Notes: generated by a model not told the origin, from the letters alone. A stretch of DNA of 52,179 nucleotides from Candidatus Yanofskybacteria bacterium RIFCSPLOWO2_02_FULL_45_18 (GCA_001795795.1 MGKV01000021.1:15855-68033), one strand, 5' to 3'. Positions 14,777-23,179 are shown, counted from the stretch's first letter. Made by a program: numbers and translations.

Positions 14777-14817
14777 GAGATATTAACTAATAAAAACAGA
14801 GATAATAACTAATAAAA
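14774..14817 (+). repeat. 22-bp tandem duplication next to palindrome 3
   Basis: Two adjacent 22-base units (14774-14795, 14796-14817) beginning ACAGAGAT agree at 21 of 22 positions. The first unit shares its first three bases with the palindrome end. Confidence 0.85.
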
Positions 14818-14851
14818 GTTGGTTAAGGAGGATCGCTGGAAATAGTGAATT

Positions 14852-15328
14852 ATGCTTATGAAAATTTTATCTAAAAGTCCGAGCCAAACCGAAGAAATCG
14901 GGGCAAAATTAGCTCTTCAGCGGACTCAAGGCAAATTTCAACAAAAACAAGCCATTATAATCGCTTTGGAAGGAGAGCTGGGGGCGGGCAAGACGGTATT
15001 TGTAAAGGGTTTCGCGGCGGCGCTGGGCGTCAAAAAGGGGATTCGTAGCCCCACTTTTAATCTGATGAAACGCTACCCCATCAAAGCCATAGGCCATAGG
15101 CCATTAGCCATAAGCTATTTGTATCATCTTGATTGTTACCGATTGAATAGCGGAAAAGAGTTGGAAGCGCTAGGATTTAAAGAAATTGTATCTGACCCGC
15201 GCAACATTATTCTGATAGAATGGGCGGAGAGGGTAAAGGATGCCTTACCGAGAAAATATGTCAAAGTACACATTGACCATGTTGACGAAACAACAAGAAA
15301 GCTGCAAATTTTTAATTTTCAATTTTAA
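14852..15328 (+). CDS. tsaE: tRNA threonylcarbamoyladenosine biosynthesis ATPase TsaE
   Basis: The 158-residue protein carries Walker A GELGAGKT (41-48), SPTFNLMKRY (the conserved SPTFxxxxxY block) and HLDCYRL, then the IEWAERV motif; all are TsaE signatures. TsaE with TsaB and TsaD installs t6A37 on ANN-reading tRNAs; partners are not in this window. Between SPTFNLMKRY and YHLDCYRL it has an insertion (about KAIGHRPLAIS) encoded by four perfect tandem 7-mers. The ATG at 14852 is followed by a second in-frame ATG two codons on; a strong AAGGAGG lies 21 bases upstream, rather far. polA follows. Confidence 0.93.
   Translation: MLMKILSKSPSQTEEIGAKLALQRTQGKFQQKQAIIIALEGELGAGKTVFVKGFAAALGVKKGIRSPTFNLMKRYPIKAIGHRPLAISYLYHLDCYRLNSGKELEALGFKEIVSDPRNIILIEWAERVKDALPRKYVKVHIDHVDETTRKLQIFNFQF
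15086..15113 (+). repeat. Tandem heptad repeat inside tsaE, 4 units
   Basis: Units GCCATAG, GCCATAG, GCCATTA, GCCATAA lie back to back and encode an insertion absent from ordinary TsaE. Confidence 0.9.
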
Positions 15329-15397
15329 ATTTTCAATCAATTTTCAATTATTTAATTTTCAAATCTTGTTTGGAAATTGGAAATTGGAACTTGGAAA
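15314..15397 (+). repeat. Heptad-type repeats between tsaE and polA
   Basis: AATTTTC-like words fill the first half, then four perfect-period units TTGGAAA, TTGGAAA, TTGGAAC, TTGGAAA (15370-15397) stop 6 bases before the polA ATG. Confidence 0.8.
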
Positions 15398-15403
15398 TTC
15401 AAA

Positions 15404-18043
15404 ATGAGAAAGCTCATTTTGGTCGATTCCAACGCCTTGGTGCATCGGGCTTTTCACGCTCTGCCGCCGATGAATTCACCCAAGGGCCTGCCGACCAACG
15501 CCGTCTATGGTTTTACTGCGGTATTTTTGAAGATGCTCAAGGATATAAAGCCGGATTATATCGCGGCGACTTTTGATTTGGCGGCGCCGACTTTCCGCCA
15601 CGAAGAATTTGAAGAATACAAGGCCCATCGCATGAAAGCGCCCGACGAGCTTTATATTCAAGTCCAGCCGATTAAAGAACTGCTAATGGCCTTTGGCGTG
15701 CCGATTTACGAAAGGGCGGGTTATGAGGCGGACGACCTCATCGGTTCTCTGGCGGAAAAAGCTAAAAAATCCGAAGACCTGCAGGTTATAATTGTAACCG
15801 GCGATCTGGACACCCTGCAGTTGGTTGATGGCGATAAGGTGGTGGTTTTTACTTTGCGCAAGGGCATTACCGATACGATTACCTATGACGAAAAAGAGGT
15901 TAAAAAGCGCTATGGATTTTTGCCGGAGCGGGTAACGGATTATAAGGGCCTCAGGGGCGATCCGTCGGATAATATCCCGGGGGTAAAAGGCGTAGGGGAA
16001 ACGACGGCGACAACACTGATAAAAAAATATGGCACGATTGAAAAGCTGTACGAAGAAATAGAGCGAAAAGCGAAAAGCGAAAAGCGAAAAGCGACAGTTA
16101 AAAAACCAAAAGAAATAAATATACTGCCGGAAAAACTCGTAGAAAAATTGCTGGCCGACAAAGATATGGCATTTTTCTCTAAGAAACTGGCGACAATCGT
16201 GCGGACAGTTGAGGTTGACTTTGATTTGGACAAAACCGATTGGCGTAAAAACCTTAACCGCGAAGCGCTGGAGAAAATTCTGCGCGACTTGGGTTTTTAT
16301 TCACTGGTGAAGCGTCTGGATGAGTCATTGGGCCAGAATCCGTCTAAACCCGAACAGCTTTCGGTTTTTGCGGATGAAGCAATAAAACCGGCGGTGGAGA
16401 TGGTTGAAATCGCCGACCCTGGCAAATTGCCCCCCGCCGGCGAGCTTGCCATTTGTCTTGGCGATGATTTTGCCAGCTTTGCTTCCAACCCCGACAGGGT
16501 TTACAAAATTAGATTACAGGGACGGAAAATAAGCGACACAATTCTAACCAAAACCCGTCTTATCGGCCATGATCTTAAATATCTTAATCGCCGGGCATTT
16601 CAAGAAAATTTTGAAATTAAAAACGAGGTTTTTGACACCAAAATTGCCGCTTATCTGATTAACCCCGATGGGCGCGACTATGATTTTTACAAGGTATTTT
16701 ACGCCGAACTGGGTTATTCGGCCGATGAAAATCCAGTTTTACGGCCCGCCTACGCCTTGCGGCTTCGGCAGGTACAATGGGAAAAACTCAAATCCAACAA
16801 TCTGATAAAGGTCTTTGAAGATATTGAGATGCCATTGATAAAAGTGTTGGCGTGGATGGAACTTAACGGCATCAAAGTGGATGTTCGTGTGCTTAATGAC
16901 TTGCAGAAACTTTGCGCTAAAGAGCTGGCCCAGCTGAAAAAACAAATCCATATTCTGGCCGGCGATGAGTTCAATATTAACTCCCCTCAACAGCTGGGCG
17001 AGATATTGTTCACGAAACTGGCTTTGAAAGGACGGGTGCGCAAGACGGGCAAAGGGGTGCCCTCAACCGCCGCTCCGGAACTGGAAAAGATTCGTGACGA
17101 ACACCCGATCATCCCACTTGTTCTTGACTATCGCGAGCTTCAAAAGCTCAAGACCGCATACATTGAACCCTTCCCCGAGTTGATAAGTAAGAAAGACGGG
17201 CGTATTCATACGACTTACAATCAAACCGGCACCGGCACGGGGCGCCTTGCTTCGCAAGATCCCAATTTGCAGAATATTCCCACCCGCACCGAGCTAGGGC
17301 AGGAGTTTCGCAAGGCGTTCGTTGCCGGAAAAGGCAATCAACTACTCTCTTTTGACTATTCGCAAATTGAACTGCGCATTGTCGCGCATTTGGCGCATGA
17401 CGAGAAAATGATCGCTGCTTTCAAGCGCGGCGAGGACATCCACACCCGCACCGCTTCGGAGGTCTTTGGGGTTTTGCCGGAAAAAGTAACCAAAGAAATG
17501 CGCCGCCAGGCCAAGGTTTTGAATTTCGGCATTATCTACGGCATGGGTGTTTTGGGTTTCGCGCGCTCGGCGGGAGTAGATCGCAACCGGGCGCGCGAAT
17601 TCATTGACCGCTATTTTCGCGAGTTTGAAGGCGTGGCGCGCTATATGGCCGAAACCAAAAAACTGGCCGACCGGAATGAATATGTTCAGACGCTTTTCGG
17701 CCGGAGACGGCTTCTGCCGGAAATTCACTCGCAAATGCCCCAGCTTCGCGCCCAAGCCGAACGCATGGCCGTCAATCATCCGGTGCAGGGAACGGCGGCT
17801 GACTTGATTAAAATGGCCATGATTACCGTGGATAAATATCTTCAGGGTTCGACATTGAAGAAAGAAAAGATTAAAATGTTACTGCAAGTTCATGACGAGC
17901 TTGTTTTTGAAGTGAATTCCGGTTTTGTCGCCCAAGTCGCCCCCAAGATAAAAGAAATCATGGGGGGAGTTTATAAACTTGATATCCCGCTTGTAATTGA
18001 TGTAAAAGTGGGGGAGAATTGGGCAGAGATGAAGAAATTGTGA
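15404..18043 (+). CDS. polA: DNA polymerase I
   Basis: The ATG of MRKLILVDSNALVHRAF is the family start; an upstream in-frame ATG would only translate heptad repeats. Of 879 residues, 1-290 form the 5'-nuclease domain (YEADDLIG, TGDLDTLQL, GDPSDNIPG), about 320-480 a 3'-5' exonuclease-like domain and about 490-879 the polymerase with motif A DYSQIELR (about 649-656), motif B RRQAKVLNFGIIYG (about 702) and motif C VHDELVFE (about 828). The exonuclease carboxylates (DxE of motif I) are not seen, so proofreading is probably lost, as in many bacterial Pol I. A Lys-rich insertion in the nuclease domain (ERKAKSEKRKATVKK) is encoded by tandem 7-mers. Role: Okazaki fragment and repair synthesis. Confidence 0.97.
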   Translation: MRKLILVDSNALVHRAFHALPPMNSPKGLPTNAVYGFTAVFLKMLKDIKPDYIAATFDLAAPTFRHEEFEEYKAHRMKAPDELYIQVQPIKELLMAFGVPIYERAGYEADDLIGSLAEKAKKSEDLQVIIVTGDLDTLQLVDGDKVVVFTLRKGITDTITYDEKEVKKRYGFLPERVTDYKGLRGDPSDNIPGVKGVGETTATTLIKKYGTIEKLYEEIERKAKSEKRKATVKKPKEINILPEKLVEKLLADKDMAFFSKKLATIVRTVEVDFDLDKTDWRKNLNREALEKILRDLGFYSLVKRLDESLGQNPSKPEQLSVFADEAIKPAVEMVEIADPGKLPPAGELAICLGDDFASFASNPDRVYKIRLQGRKISDTILTKTRLIGHDLKYLNRRAFQENFEIKNEVFDTKIAAYLINPDGRDYDFYKVFYAELGYSADENPVLRPAYALRLRQVQWEKLKSNNLIKVFEDIEMPLIKVLAWMELNGIKVDVRVLNDLQKLCAKELAQLKKQIHILAGDEFNINSPQQLGEILFTKLALKGRVRKTGKGVPSTAAPELEKIRDEHPIIPLVLDYRELQKLKTAYIEPFPELISKKDGRIHTTYNQTGTGTGRLASQDPNLQNIPTRTELGQEFRKAFVAGKGNQLLSFDYSQIELRIVAHLAHDEKMIAAFKRGEDIHTRTASEVFGVLPEKVTKEMRRQAKVLNFGIIYGMGVLGFARSAGVDRNRAREFIDRYFREFEGVARYMAETKKLADRNEYVQTLFGRRRLLPEIHSQMPQLRAQAERMAVNHPVQGTAADLIKMAMITVDKYLQGSTLKKEKIKMLLQVHDELVFEVNSGFVAQVAPKIKEIMGGVYKLDIPLVIDVKVGENWAEMKKL
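16063..16090 (+). repeat. Tandem heptad repeat inside polA, 4 units
   Basis: GCGAAAA is repeated four times without a mismatch and followed by GCGAC. It encodes the basic insertion KAKSEKRKA between the 5'-nuclease helix-hairpin-helix region and the next conserved block. Confidence 0.95.
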
Positions 18044-18061
18044 GAGCGGGACGGAGCTGTT

Positions 18062-18388
18062 ATGAAGACGACATTGGCTGGCTTTTTAACAACGAAACTG
18101 TATTTAAGGAAGCAAGAATCCAAGAGCCCCCTTATTGCGGTTACGGATAAATTGCGGCTTGGACTTGAAATTAAGAATATCAACGAGATTTTGGAAAAAT
18201 TTTTGAAACTCTTTGACGATACCAGCGGCCGGGATTTTACGTCCGAGGAACAAAAAACCGCCAACAAACTGCGCGAAGAACTCAATGAGATCGGCCTGCA
18301 GATGGTTGATGCAAAAGTTTTCCATACCAAAGAAGGCAACCGTGAAATGGAAATTATTTTTTACGATTATCTGGGCTTGCCCAACTAA
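18062..18388 (+). CDS. Small protein of unknown function, paralogue 1
   Basis: The 108-residue protein is soluble and alpha/beta with a helix-rich part (ILEKFLKLFDD, then EEQKTANKLREELNEIGLQM) and a C-terminal hydrophobic strand (MEIIFYDYLGLP). The next gene has the same arrangement (ELLEIAF..., SVRKELEEMGFTI, IEIDIVLWLP), so the two look like a tandem duplication. ATG start 18 bases after the polA stop, so probably cotranscribed with polA. I do not recognise the family. Confidence 0.6.
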   Translation: MKTTLAGFLTTKLYLRKQESKSPLIAVTDKLRLGLEIKNINEILEKFLKLFDDTSGRDFTSEEQKTANKLREELNEIGLQMVDAKVFHTKEGNREMEIIFYDYLGLPN

Positions 18389-18400
18389 CAGGAGTGAATG

Positions 18401-18673
18401 ATGTCACATGGACGGACGGTTGATGATTTGACCGAAGAGGAGAAGGAACGCGCCAAACTTTCGGCAGTTCGTTTTAAAGAATTGTTGGAGATCGCATTTA
18501 ATGTGGATGCGCGCCACAACAAAGCCGAGATGGCTACGGCGCTAAGCGTTCGTAAGGAACTGGAAGAAATGGGTTTTACAATAACGTGGAGCGCCAACAT
18601 GCCTATGGGTTACCATGGAGATTACAGAATCGAAATTGACATTGTGCTATGGTTGCCCAAAATGGTGCAGTAA
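18401..18673 (+). CDS. Small protein of unknown function, paralogue 2
   Basis: GGAG (18391-18394) stands 6 bases before this ATG; an adjacent ATG at 18398 is too close to it. The 90-residue product shares its layout with the upstream gene: a helix, the pattern VRKELEEMGF matching LREELNEIGL, then IEIDIVLWLP matching MEIIFYDYLGLP. Both genes end with a good terminator and probably form the tail of the tsaE-polA transcript. Function unknown. Confidence 0.6.
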   Translation: MSHGRTVDDLTEEEKERAKLSAVRFKELLEIAFNVDARHNKAEMATALSVRKELEEMGFTITWSANMPMGYHGDYRIEIDIVLWLPKMVQ

Positions 18674-18703
18674 CCGGCCAATTGACGAAATGGCCGGTTT
18701 TTT
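18672..18703 (+). terminator. Intrinsic terminator
   Basis: AACCGGCCA pairs with TGGCCGGTT around 10 bases and runs into a T tract. Confidence 0.9.
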
Positions 18704-18717
18704 AAATAATTGCCAAC

Positions 18718-19662
18718 ATGCCAGAGCTTCCTGAAGTACAAACTACCGTCAACTTTCTTCGCAATAAAATAATCGGCCTGAAAATCGTGGATTTTTGGGC
18801 GGATAAAGAAAAACCGATTCGCCAAGCCGGTGGGGCCGCTAAGTTTAAAAAAATGGTGGTTGGCGCAAAGATTAAAAGTGTCTGGCGCCGCGCCAAGTAT
18901 ATCGTCGTTGATTTGGAGGGGCCGTATACAATCTTTATCCACCAGAAGATATCGGGTCATTTGCTGTATGGAAAATGGCAACAATTGACAGTTGACAACA
19001 AACATTTGACAGACAGATACGGTCAAAGGTCTGACGAAGAATGGATAAGCAAAGAAGGGGGGCCATTAAAAAATGATAGGAAAAACCAGTATATCCGCTT
19101 AATTTTCTTTCTTTCAAACGGCTACCAGCTGGCGCTGTCGGATTTGAGGCGGTTTGGGCGGGTAATTTTAGTAAAAGACGATAAACTTACTGATGTCAAA
19201 GAGCTGAAGGGTTTGGGGCCGGAGCCGTTTGACCTGTCCCTGCTTCAATTTAAAAAACTTTTCAGAAAATCCTTCGGCGGAGCTCGGGACAAACGGGGCA
19301 AGTTGAAGCCGGTGCTTATGGACCAGACATTCGTCGCGGGTATCGGCAACATATACGCCGATGAGATATTATGGGAAGCGGGACTGCATCCGTTGTCCCG
19401 CGTGGAGCATCTTTTGACTTACGAGATTGAAAAAATATACAGGGCGATGATTAAAATTTTGAAAAAAGCGGTTGAATTGCGGGGTTCAAGCATGGACGAC
19501 TACCGTTTGCCGTCAGGTGAAATGGGCAGAGCCCAGCTTTACCATAGGGCCTACCAGAAAACTGGCGACAAGTGCGCCAAGCATGACGGCGGCGTAATTG
19601 AACGAATCAAAATCGGGCAAAGATCAGCGCACTTTTGTCCAAAACATCAAGTATTGAAGTAA
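18718..19662 (+). CDS. mutM: Formamidopyrimidine-DNA glycosylase (Fpg/MutM)
   Basis: MPELPEVQT gives the catalytic Pro2 and Glu3; Lys60 (RRAKY) is the conserved beta-hairpin lysine; the helix-two-turn-helix region contains VAGIGNIYADEILWEAGLHP. The enzyme excises 8-oxoguanine and formamidopyrimidines and nicks the strand. At 314 residues it is about 45 longer than E. coli Fpg: most of the excess is an insertion after GHLLYGKW (about 86-115), part of it encoded by tandem 7-mers. The C-terminal zinc finger has Cys286, His289, Cys307 and His310 instead of four Cys. A terminator precedes the gene, so it has its own transcript. Confidence 0.95.
   Translation: MPELPEVQTTVNFLRNKIIGLKIVDFWADKEKPIRQAGGAAKFKKMVVGAKIKSVWRRAKYIVVDLEGPYTIFIHQKISGHLLYGKWQQLTVDNKHLTDRYGQRSDEEWISKEGGPLKNDRKNQYIRLIFFLSNGYQLALSDLRRFGRVILVKDDKLTDVKELKGLGPEPFDLSLLQFKKLFRKSFGGARDKRGKLKPVLMDQTFVAGIGNIYADEILWEAGLHPLSRVEHLLTYEIEKIYRAMIKILKKAVELRGSSMDDYRLPSGEMGRAQLYHRAYQKTGDKCAKHDGGVIERIKIGQRSAHFCPKHQVLK
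18981..19015 (+). repeat. Tandem heptad repeat inside mutM, 5 units
   Basis: Units ACAATTG, ACAGTTG, ACAACAA, ACATTTG, ACAGACA share ACA at the same phase; they encode the QLTVDNKHLTD insertion. Confidence 0.8.
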
Positions 19663-19678
19663 CTAGTTCGTATTGTTA

Positions 19679-19707
19679 TTGACCTTTATTTTTCGGGGTG
19701 ATACATT
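19679..19707 (+). promoter_or_regulatory. Promoter giving a leaderless transcript
   Basis: TTGACC, 17-base spacer, TACATT; the predicted start of transcription falls on the A of the ATG at 19714. Confidence 0.55.
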
Positions 19708-19713
19708 AGAACT

Positions 19714-19992
19714 ATGGCAGAAATTACTAAAGAATATTTTGATAAGTCGCTTAAAAACCTTGCTACCAAGGGTGATTTGGATAATCTTGCCACCAAGGAT
19801 GACTTAGTTCAGCTTGAGCAAAATTTAAAGAATCATGTTGAAAAAGAAATTTTTAATCTTGCGGAGGTAAATGCCAAGAGCTTTGAGCGTATTGAGAGAA
19901 AACTTGAACAGCGGGAAGAACGGGTTGATCGTCTAGAACATGATGTCAAAATGATTAATCAAGTCCTCTCCACCTTCAAATTCATTCCATAA
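19714..19992 (+). CDS. Short coiled-coil protein
   Basis: The 92-residue protein is almost entirely predicted coiled coil, with internal repetition (NLATKGDLDNLATKDDL, 15-31) and a charged heptad region (ERIERKLEQREERVDRLEHDVKMI). Similar short coiled-coil proteins are frequent in Patescibacteria and have no assigned function. The promoter sits so close that translation would be leaderless; no ribosome-binding site is seen. Confidence 0.65.
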   Translation: MAEITKEYFDKSLKNLATKGDLDNLATKDDLVQLEQNLKNHVEKEIFNLAEVNAKSFERIERKLEQREERVDRLEHDVKMINQVLSTFKFIP

Positions 19993-20083
19993 GAGAAAAG
20001 CCGCCCCACGGTGGCTGAAGCCACTCGCCTACGGCGAGGGCGTTCTCTAATGGGATTCATGAGATAGAATGAGTGCTAGTTTC

Positions 20084-20116
20084 ACCAAAACGGCTCATTG
20101 TATGAGCCGTTTTGGT
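20084..20116 (+). terminator. Bidirectional intrinsic terminator
   Basis: ACCAAAACGGCTCAT pairs with ATGAGCCGTTTTGGT (15 bp) around a 3-base loop, with A and T tracts in the arms. Confidence 0.85.
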
Positions 20117-20197
20117 TCAAAGTAAATATATTTTGTTCAGTTTTGACACTGCACGATGCTTGGCGGAACCAATCATAAACGCCCGATAAGTGTGCGA

Positions 20198-20226
20198 TTG
20201 ACAGCGATTTTTAATTGCGGGATAAT
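20198..20226 (+). promoter_or_regulatory. Sigma-70 type promoter of the S8 protease
   Basis: TTGACA, 17-base spacer, GATAAT; leader of about 50 bases, then GGAG and the ATG. Confidence 0.7.
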
Positions 20227-20282
20227 CCTCGCATTAGTTAGGTTCCAGCAACTTAACAATTTACCAGTTATAGGAGAAGGAT

Positions 20283-22577
20283 ATGAAGAGGTTATTTTTG
20301 GTTGCCGTATGCTTTTTTGTATTTTTGGCCGCTAATGCGGCTATGGCCGACGACTATCTGATTACGGGAGTCATCGCCACGGAACAGAATGGAGAGCAAA
20401 CCATTATTCCCCGCGCAGTTACTATGAGCGAACAAGAAATGTTTCGGCAGATGATGGCCGATCCGCTTGGGTTGATATTGCCCCAACAACAGGCATATCT
20501 GGACAGTTTGCCATCCGAATATGTGATAATTCCCAAAGAGGGGTATTCTTTTGAAGAAGTTGCTGGGTTTCTTGCGGCGCTTGGCGTAAAAGATGTTGTT
20601 CCGGCTTCAATCGGCGATATTCCCATGTTCAGCGGAGCAATCTTGGTGAAAACTGACAACGTTATCGCCGACAGAATCAACCGAGAGCCGTGGATTAAAA
20701 ACTTTTACAGGAACAATCTGGTTTTTCTTGACGGGGACATGGCCGGTTTTACGGAAAAATATGCCGGTCCCGATAATCCCGATACCTTGACCGCGCGGGG
20801 AAACCGAAAAGTTGTCGTAGGGGTAGTTGATACCGGCGTGTCCAAAAAAATGCGCGGCGCCAATTACGCTCCCGGCCCGGAATCAACCCGTTTTGCGACA
20901 TTCATCCAGCCCGACCGCGTCAAGCATAACTTTAAATTCAAACTGCGGGCGGGGGAGCGGTATATCAACTACACCGTTTTCTGGCCGGGTGTGTTCGGTT
21001 CATTTCCCCAGTCGGATGTGGATATTGACCTTTATTTAAAGGACTCCCACGACCGGATCGTCATCAGAGCAAAAAACCGCGGCAGCGTGCCGCCTTCGGA
21101 AAGAATTGAATATGATGCCGGATTGTCCGACAAGGACAGGACATTCACGGCTGAAATGAGAATCGTCTCTTGGGGCAATTCGCCGGTTTTCAACTATCCC
21201 GCATTTGGCGTGCCCATGTGGGCGAACAAGATAACCATGCGGACGGAAGTGGCCAGCCATCCCCGCAACATTGAAGTAATGCTCGGAGATGAGATTCACC
21301 AGCAACCGCCCGACGGCTTTCCGTCTTGGAACAACACTTGGAAGGTCGGATACTTTACTCTTCGAGGCAAGCGTTATCAAGTGACAGCTAGCGATATGTA
21401 TGACCGGACGCAATGCGCCGGACCGCCGGAGTATGACCAATACAAGCAGTACATTTTCGTCGGAGTTGGAGACGGATTTTCAATCAGAGACATGGATACA
21501 AATACCGAGGTTACCAAGGGTGTCGGCGAGTGCGTTGATACACCCTATGGAAAAATGTATCAACCGCCGCAATTTAATCTTGGCGGAGCAACCTATCAGC
21601 TAAACTATCTTTTTAACGTTTCTTACGAACTCTACCTGCGTTTCGGTTCCATAATTACGCCCCAGCAAACGCTGCTGGGAAATGATGTCATTTCTTTCAC
21701 CAAAGTTTCATGGAATTCCGGTGTTTTCGGACCGGCCGATACTACTTACGACTTTCTTGGTCACGGCACCGGTGTGGCAGGTATTGTTGTCGATAAAAGT
21801 TACGGCTCGGCAAAGATATATAACGCCAAGGCGTTCGGAAGCAGTTATTTGGTCTATGGCGTGTGTTCAAGCAACAGTGTCTGGACTTATTGCGTGCAGG
21901 GCGTTGCCGCTTCCACGGTTGATATTATCAACGCCCTTCACGGTGCCGTTGACCACGGAGCAAAAGTCATTAACGCAAGTTTCAGCGCCCATTACTCTCT
22001 GCCGATAAGATGTTCAGACCTTTTAATGAGCCAGTATATCCAATCATTGGTTGATAGCGGGGTGGTAGTGGTTGCTTCCGCGGGAAATTATGGGACTTCC
22101 AGTCCAATGGGAGCTCCCGCCTGTATACCCGATGTGATTACCGTGGGCGCGGTTGCTACTAGCGACCTTAACCATGTGACGGATTACTCGCAAAGAGGGT
22201 CGACGCTTGAAGGCGTCATGAAACCAGATGTGGTTGCCGAAGGAGGGGATGACCCCGCCGTTACATTGGTATGGGAGCACATCGCCAATTTGAGCGCCAA
22301 CGGGAAACTGGTTTGTCGGTCAAAGCAGGAATGGTCTCGGTTTGGCGTGACAGACCTTGTTTCGCCCAAGCTACACAAAATGTCGGGGACAAGCTTCTCC
22401 GCTCCCGAGGTTTCGGCGCTGGTCGCGCGGATGCTCGCCAAAAACCGGCATCTTACTCCGGCGCAGATTAAAGAGATTATCATGTCCACAACCGATGACT
22501 TGGGTTACCCGCTTGAGGTCCAAGGCGCCGGCCGAATCAATCCCGATGCCGCTCTTGCGGCCACTCCCGATCCATAA
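20283..22577 (+). CDS. Secreted subtilisin-like serine protease (S8) with large insertion
   Basis: A signal peptide (1-22, ending AANAAMA) is followed by a propeptide-like region (about 25-150) and a split S8 domain: catalytic Asp183 (VVDTGV), His494 (LGHGTGVAG), oxyanion Asn602 (SAGN) and Ser704 (GTSFSAPE). All catalytic residues are intact. About 300 residues are inserted between Asp and His; the first part (HNFKFKLRAGERYINYTVFW, VDIDLYLKD) resembles pre-peptidase C-terminal beta-sandwich domains. The protein probably acts outside the cell, for example in nutrient release or on a host surface. It has its own promoter and terminator. GC-rich codon use is stronger than in several neighbours. 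Confidence 0.92.
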   Translation: MKRLFLVAVCFFVFLAANAAMADDYLITGVIATEQNGEQTIIPRAVTMSEQEMFRQMMADPLGLILPQQQAYLDSLPSEYVIIPKEGYSFEEVAGFLAALGVKDVVPASIGDIPMFSGAILVKTDNVIADRINREPWIKNFYRNNLVFLDGDMAGFTEKYAGPDNPDTLTARGNRKVVVGVVDTGVSKKMRGANYAPGPESTRFATFIQPDRVKHNFKFKLRAGERYINYTVFWPGVFGSFPQSDVDIDLYLKDSHDRIVIRAKNRGSVPPSERIEYDAGLSDKDRTFTAEMRIVSWGNSPVFNYPAFGVPMWANKITMRTEVASHPRNIEVMLGDEIHQQPPDGFPSWNNTWKVGYFTLRGKRYQVTASDMYDRTQCAGPPEYDQYKQYIFVGVGDGFSIRDMDTNTEVTKGVGECVDTPYGKMYQPPQFNLGGATYQLNYLFNVSYELYLRFGSIITPQQTLLGNDVISFTKVSWNSGVFGPADTTYDFLGHGTGVAGIVVDKSYGSAKIYNAKAFGSSYLVYGVCSSNSVWTYCVQGVAASTVDIINALHGAVDHGAKVINASFSAHYSLPIRCSDLLMSQYIQSLVDSGVVVVASAGNYGTSSPMGAPACIPDVITVGAVATSDLNHVTDYSQRGSTLEGVMKPDVVAEGGDDPAVTLVWEHIANLSANGKLVCRSKQEWSRFGVTDLVSPKLHKMSGTSFSAPEVSALVARMLAKNRHLTPAQIKEIIMSTTDDLGYPLEVQGAGRINPDAALAATPDP

Positions 22578-22612
22578 TAGCCCCTAACAGTTATTTCGTC
22601 TTTTTCGTGACT

Positions 22613-22663
22613 AGCTTGTCCCCGTACTCATGCGTGAGTATGAGGCAAGCTGGCCGCTTTTTT
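22613..22663 (+). terminator. Terminator after the S8 protease
   Basis: AGCTTG and CAAGCT enclose an inner TACTCA/TGAGTA stem; a run of six T follows. Confidence 0.7.
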
Positions 22664-22689
22664 GTTACTTACATCAGGCGTGATATAAT
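22662..22689 (+). promoter_or_regulatory. Promoter giving a nearly leaderless transcript
   Basis: TTGTTA, 16-base spacer, TATAAT; the ATG at 22697 follows the -10 element by 7 bases. Confidence 0.55.
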
Positions 22690-22696
22690 AAACAGT

Positions 22697-23179
22697 ATGA
22701 ATAATGCCAAATTTCAACACGGCATCGCACCGATTATAATAGTACTGATTTTAACTGCCGCGGGGGCGGTACTTTGGCTTTATCAAAATAGTGGCATGGA
22801 CGGCTGGAGTAAAATCGCGGGCGGGGGGAGGATTTTGTCATTTGCCGTTGAACCATCGCGCAAAGAGGGCGGGTGGACGCTATACACTTACGGGGCGAAG
22901 GCAATTTTCAAAGGCGAGAAACTGTTGAGCGTGGAACTACGCTACTCTCCGACTGGCGCAGGAGCAGGAAATGGGCAACCCGATGGCTATAAGCTAGGCA
23001 ATATGGCGCGGCTTGAGCGATGCGCGGCAGGACAGGAGTGTTCGCCAGATATGCCGGACATGTGGTTTTATAACATGCCTAAAAATTTAACAGCCACCAA
23101 CTTTTGGGCCGTTGCCAAAGACGCCCAAGGCAATACGCTAAAAAGCAATGACTTAGGGAATGTGGGATATGAGGAGTAA
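22697..23179 (+). CDS. Membrane-anchored extracytoplasmic protein
   Basis: The ATG of MNNAKFQHGIAPII is preferred because the promoter lies directly before it; an earlier in-frame start would be untranscribed. The 160-residue product has the N-terminus GIAPIIIVLILTAAGAVLWLY, a single helix of a type very common in Patescibacteria surface proteins, followed by an extracytoplasmic domain of about 125 residues with two Cys near RCAAGQEC that may form a disulfide. I do not recognise the domain. Confidence 0.65.
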   Translation: MNNAKFQHGIAPIIIVLILTAAGAVLWLYQNSGMDGWSKIAGGGRILSFAVEPSRKEGGWTLYTYGAKAIFKGEKLLSVELRYSPTGAGAGNGQPDGYKLGNMARLERCAAGQECSPDMPDMWFYNMPKNLTATNFWAVAKDAQGNTLKSNDLGNVGYEE

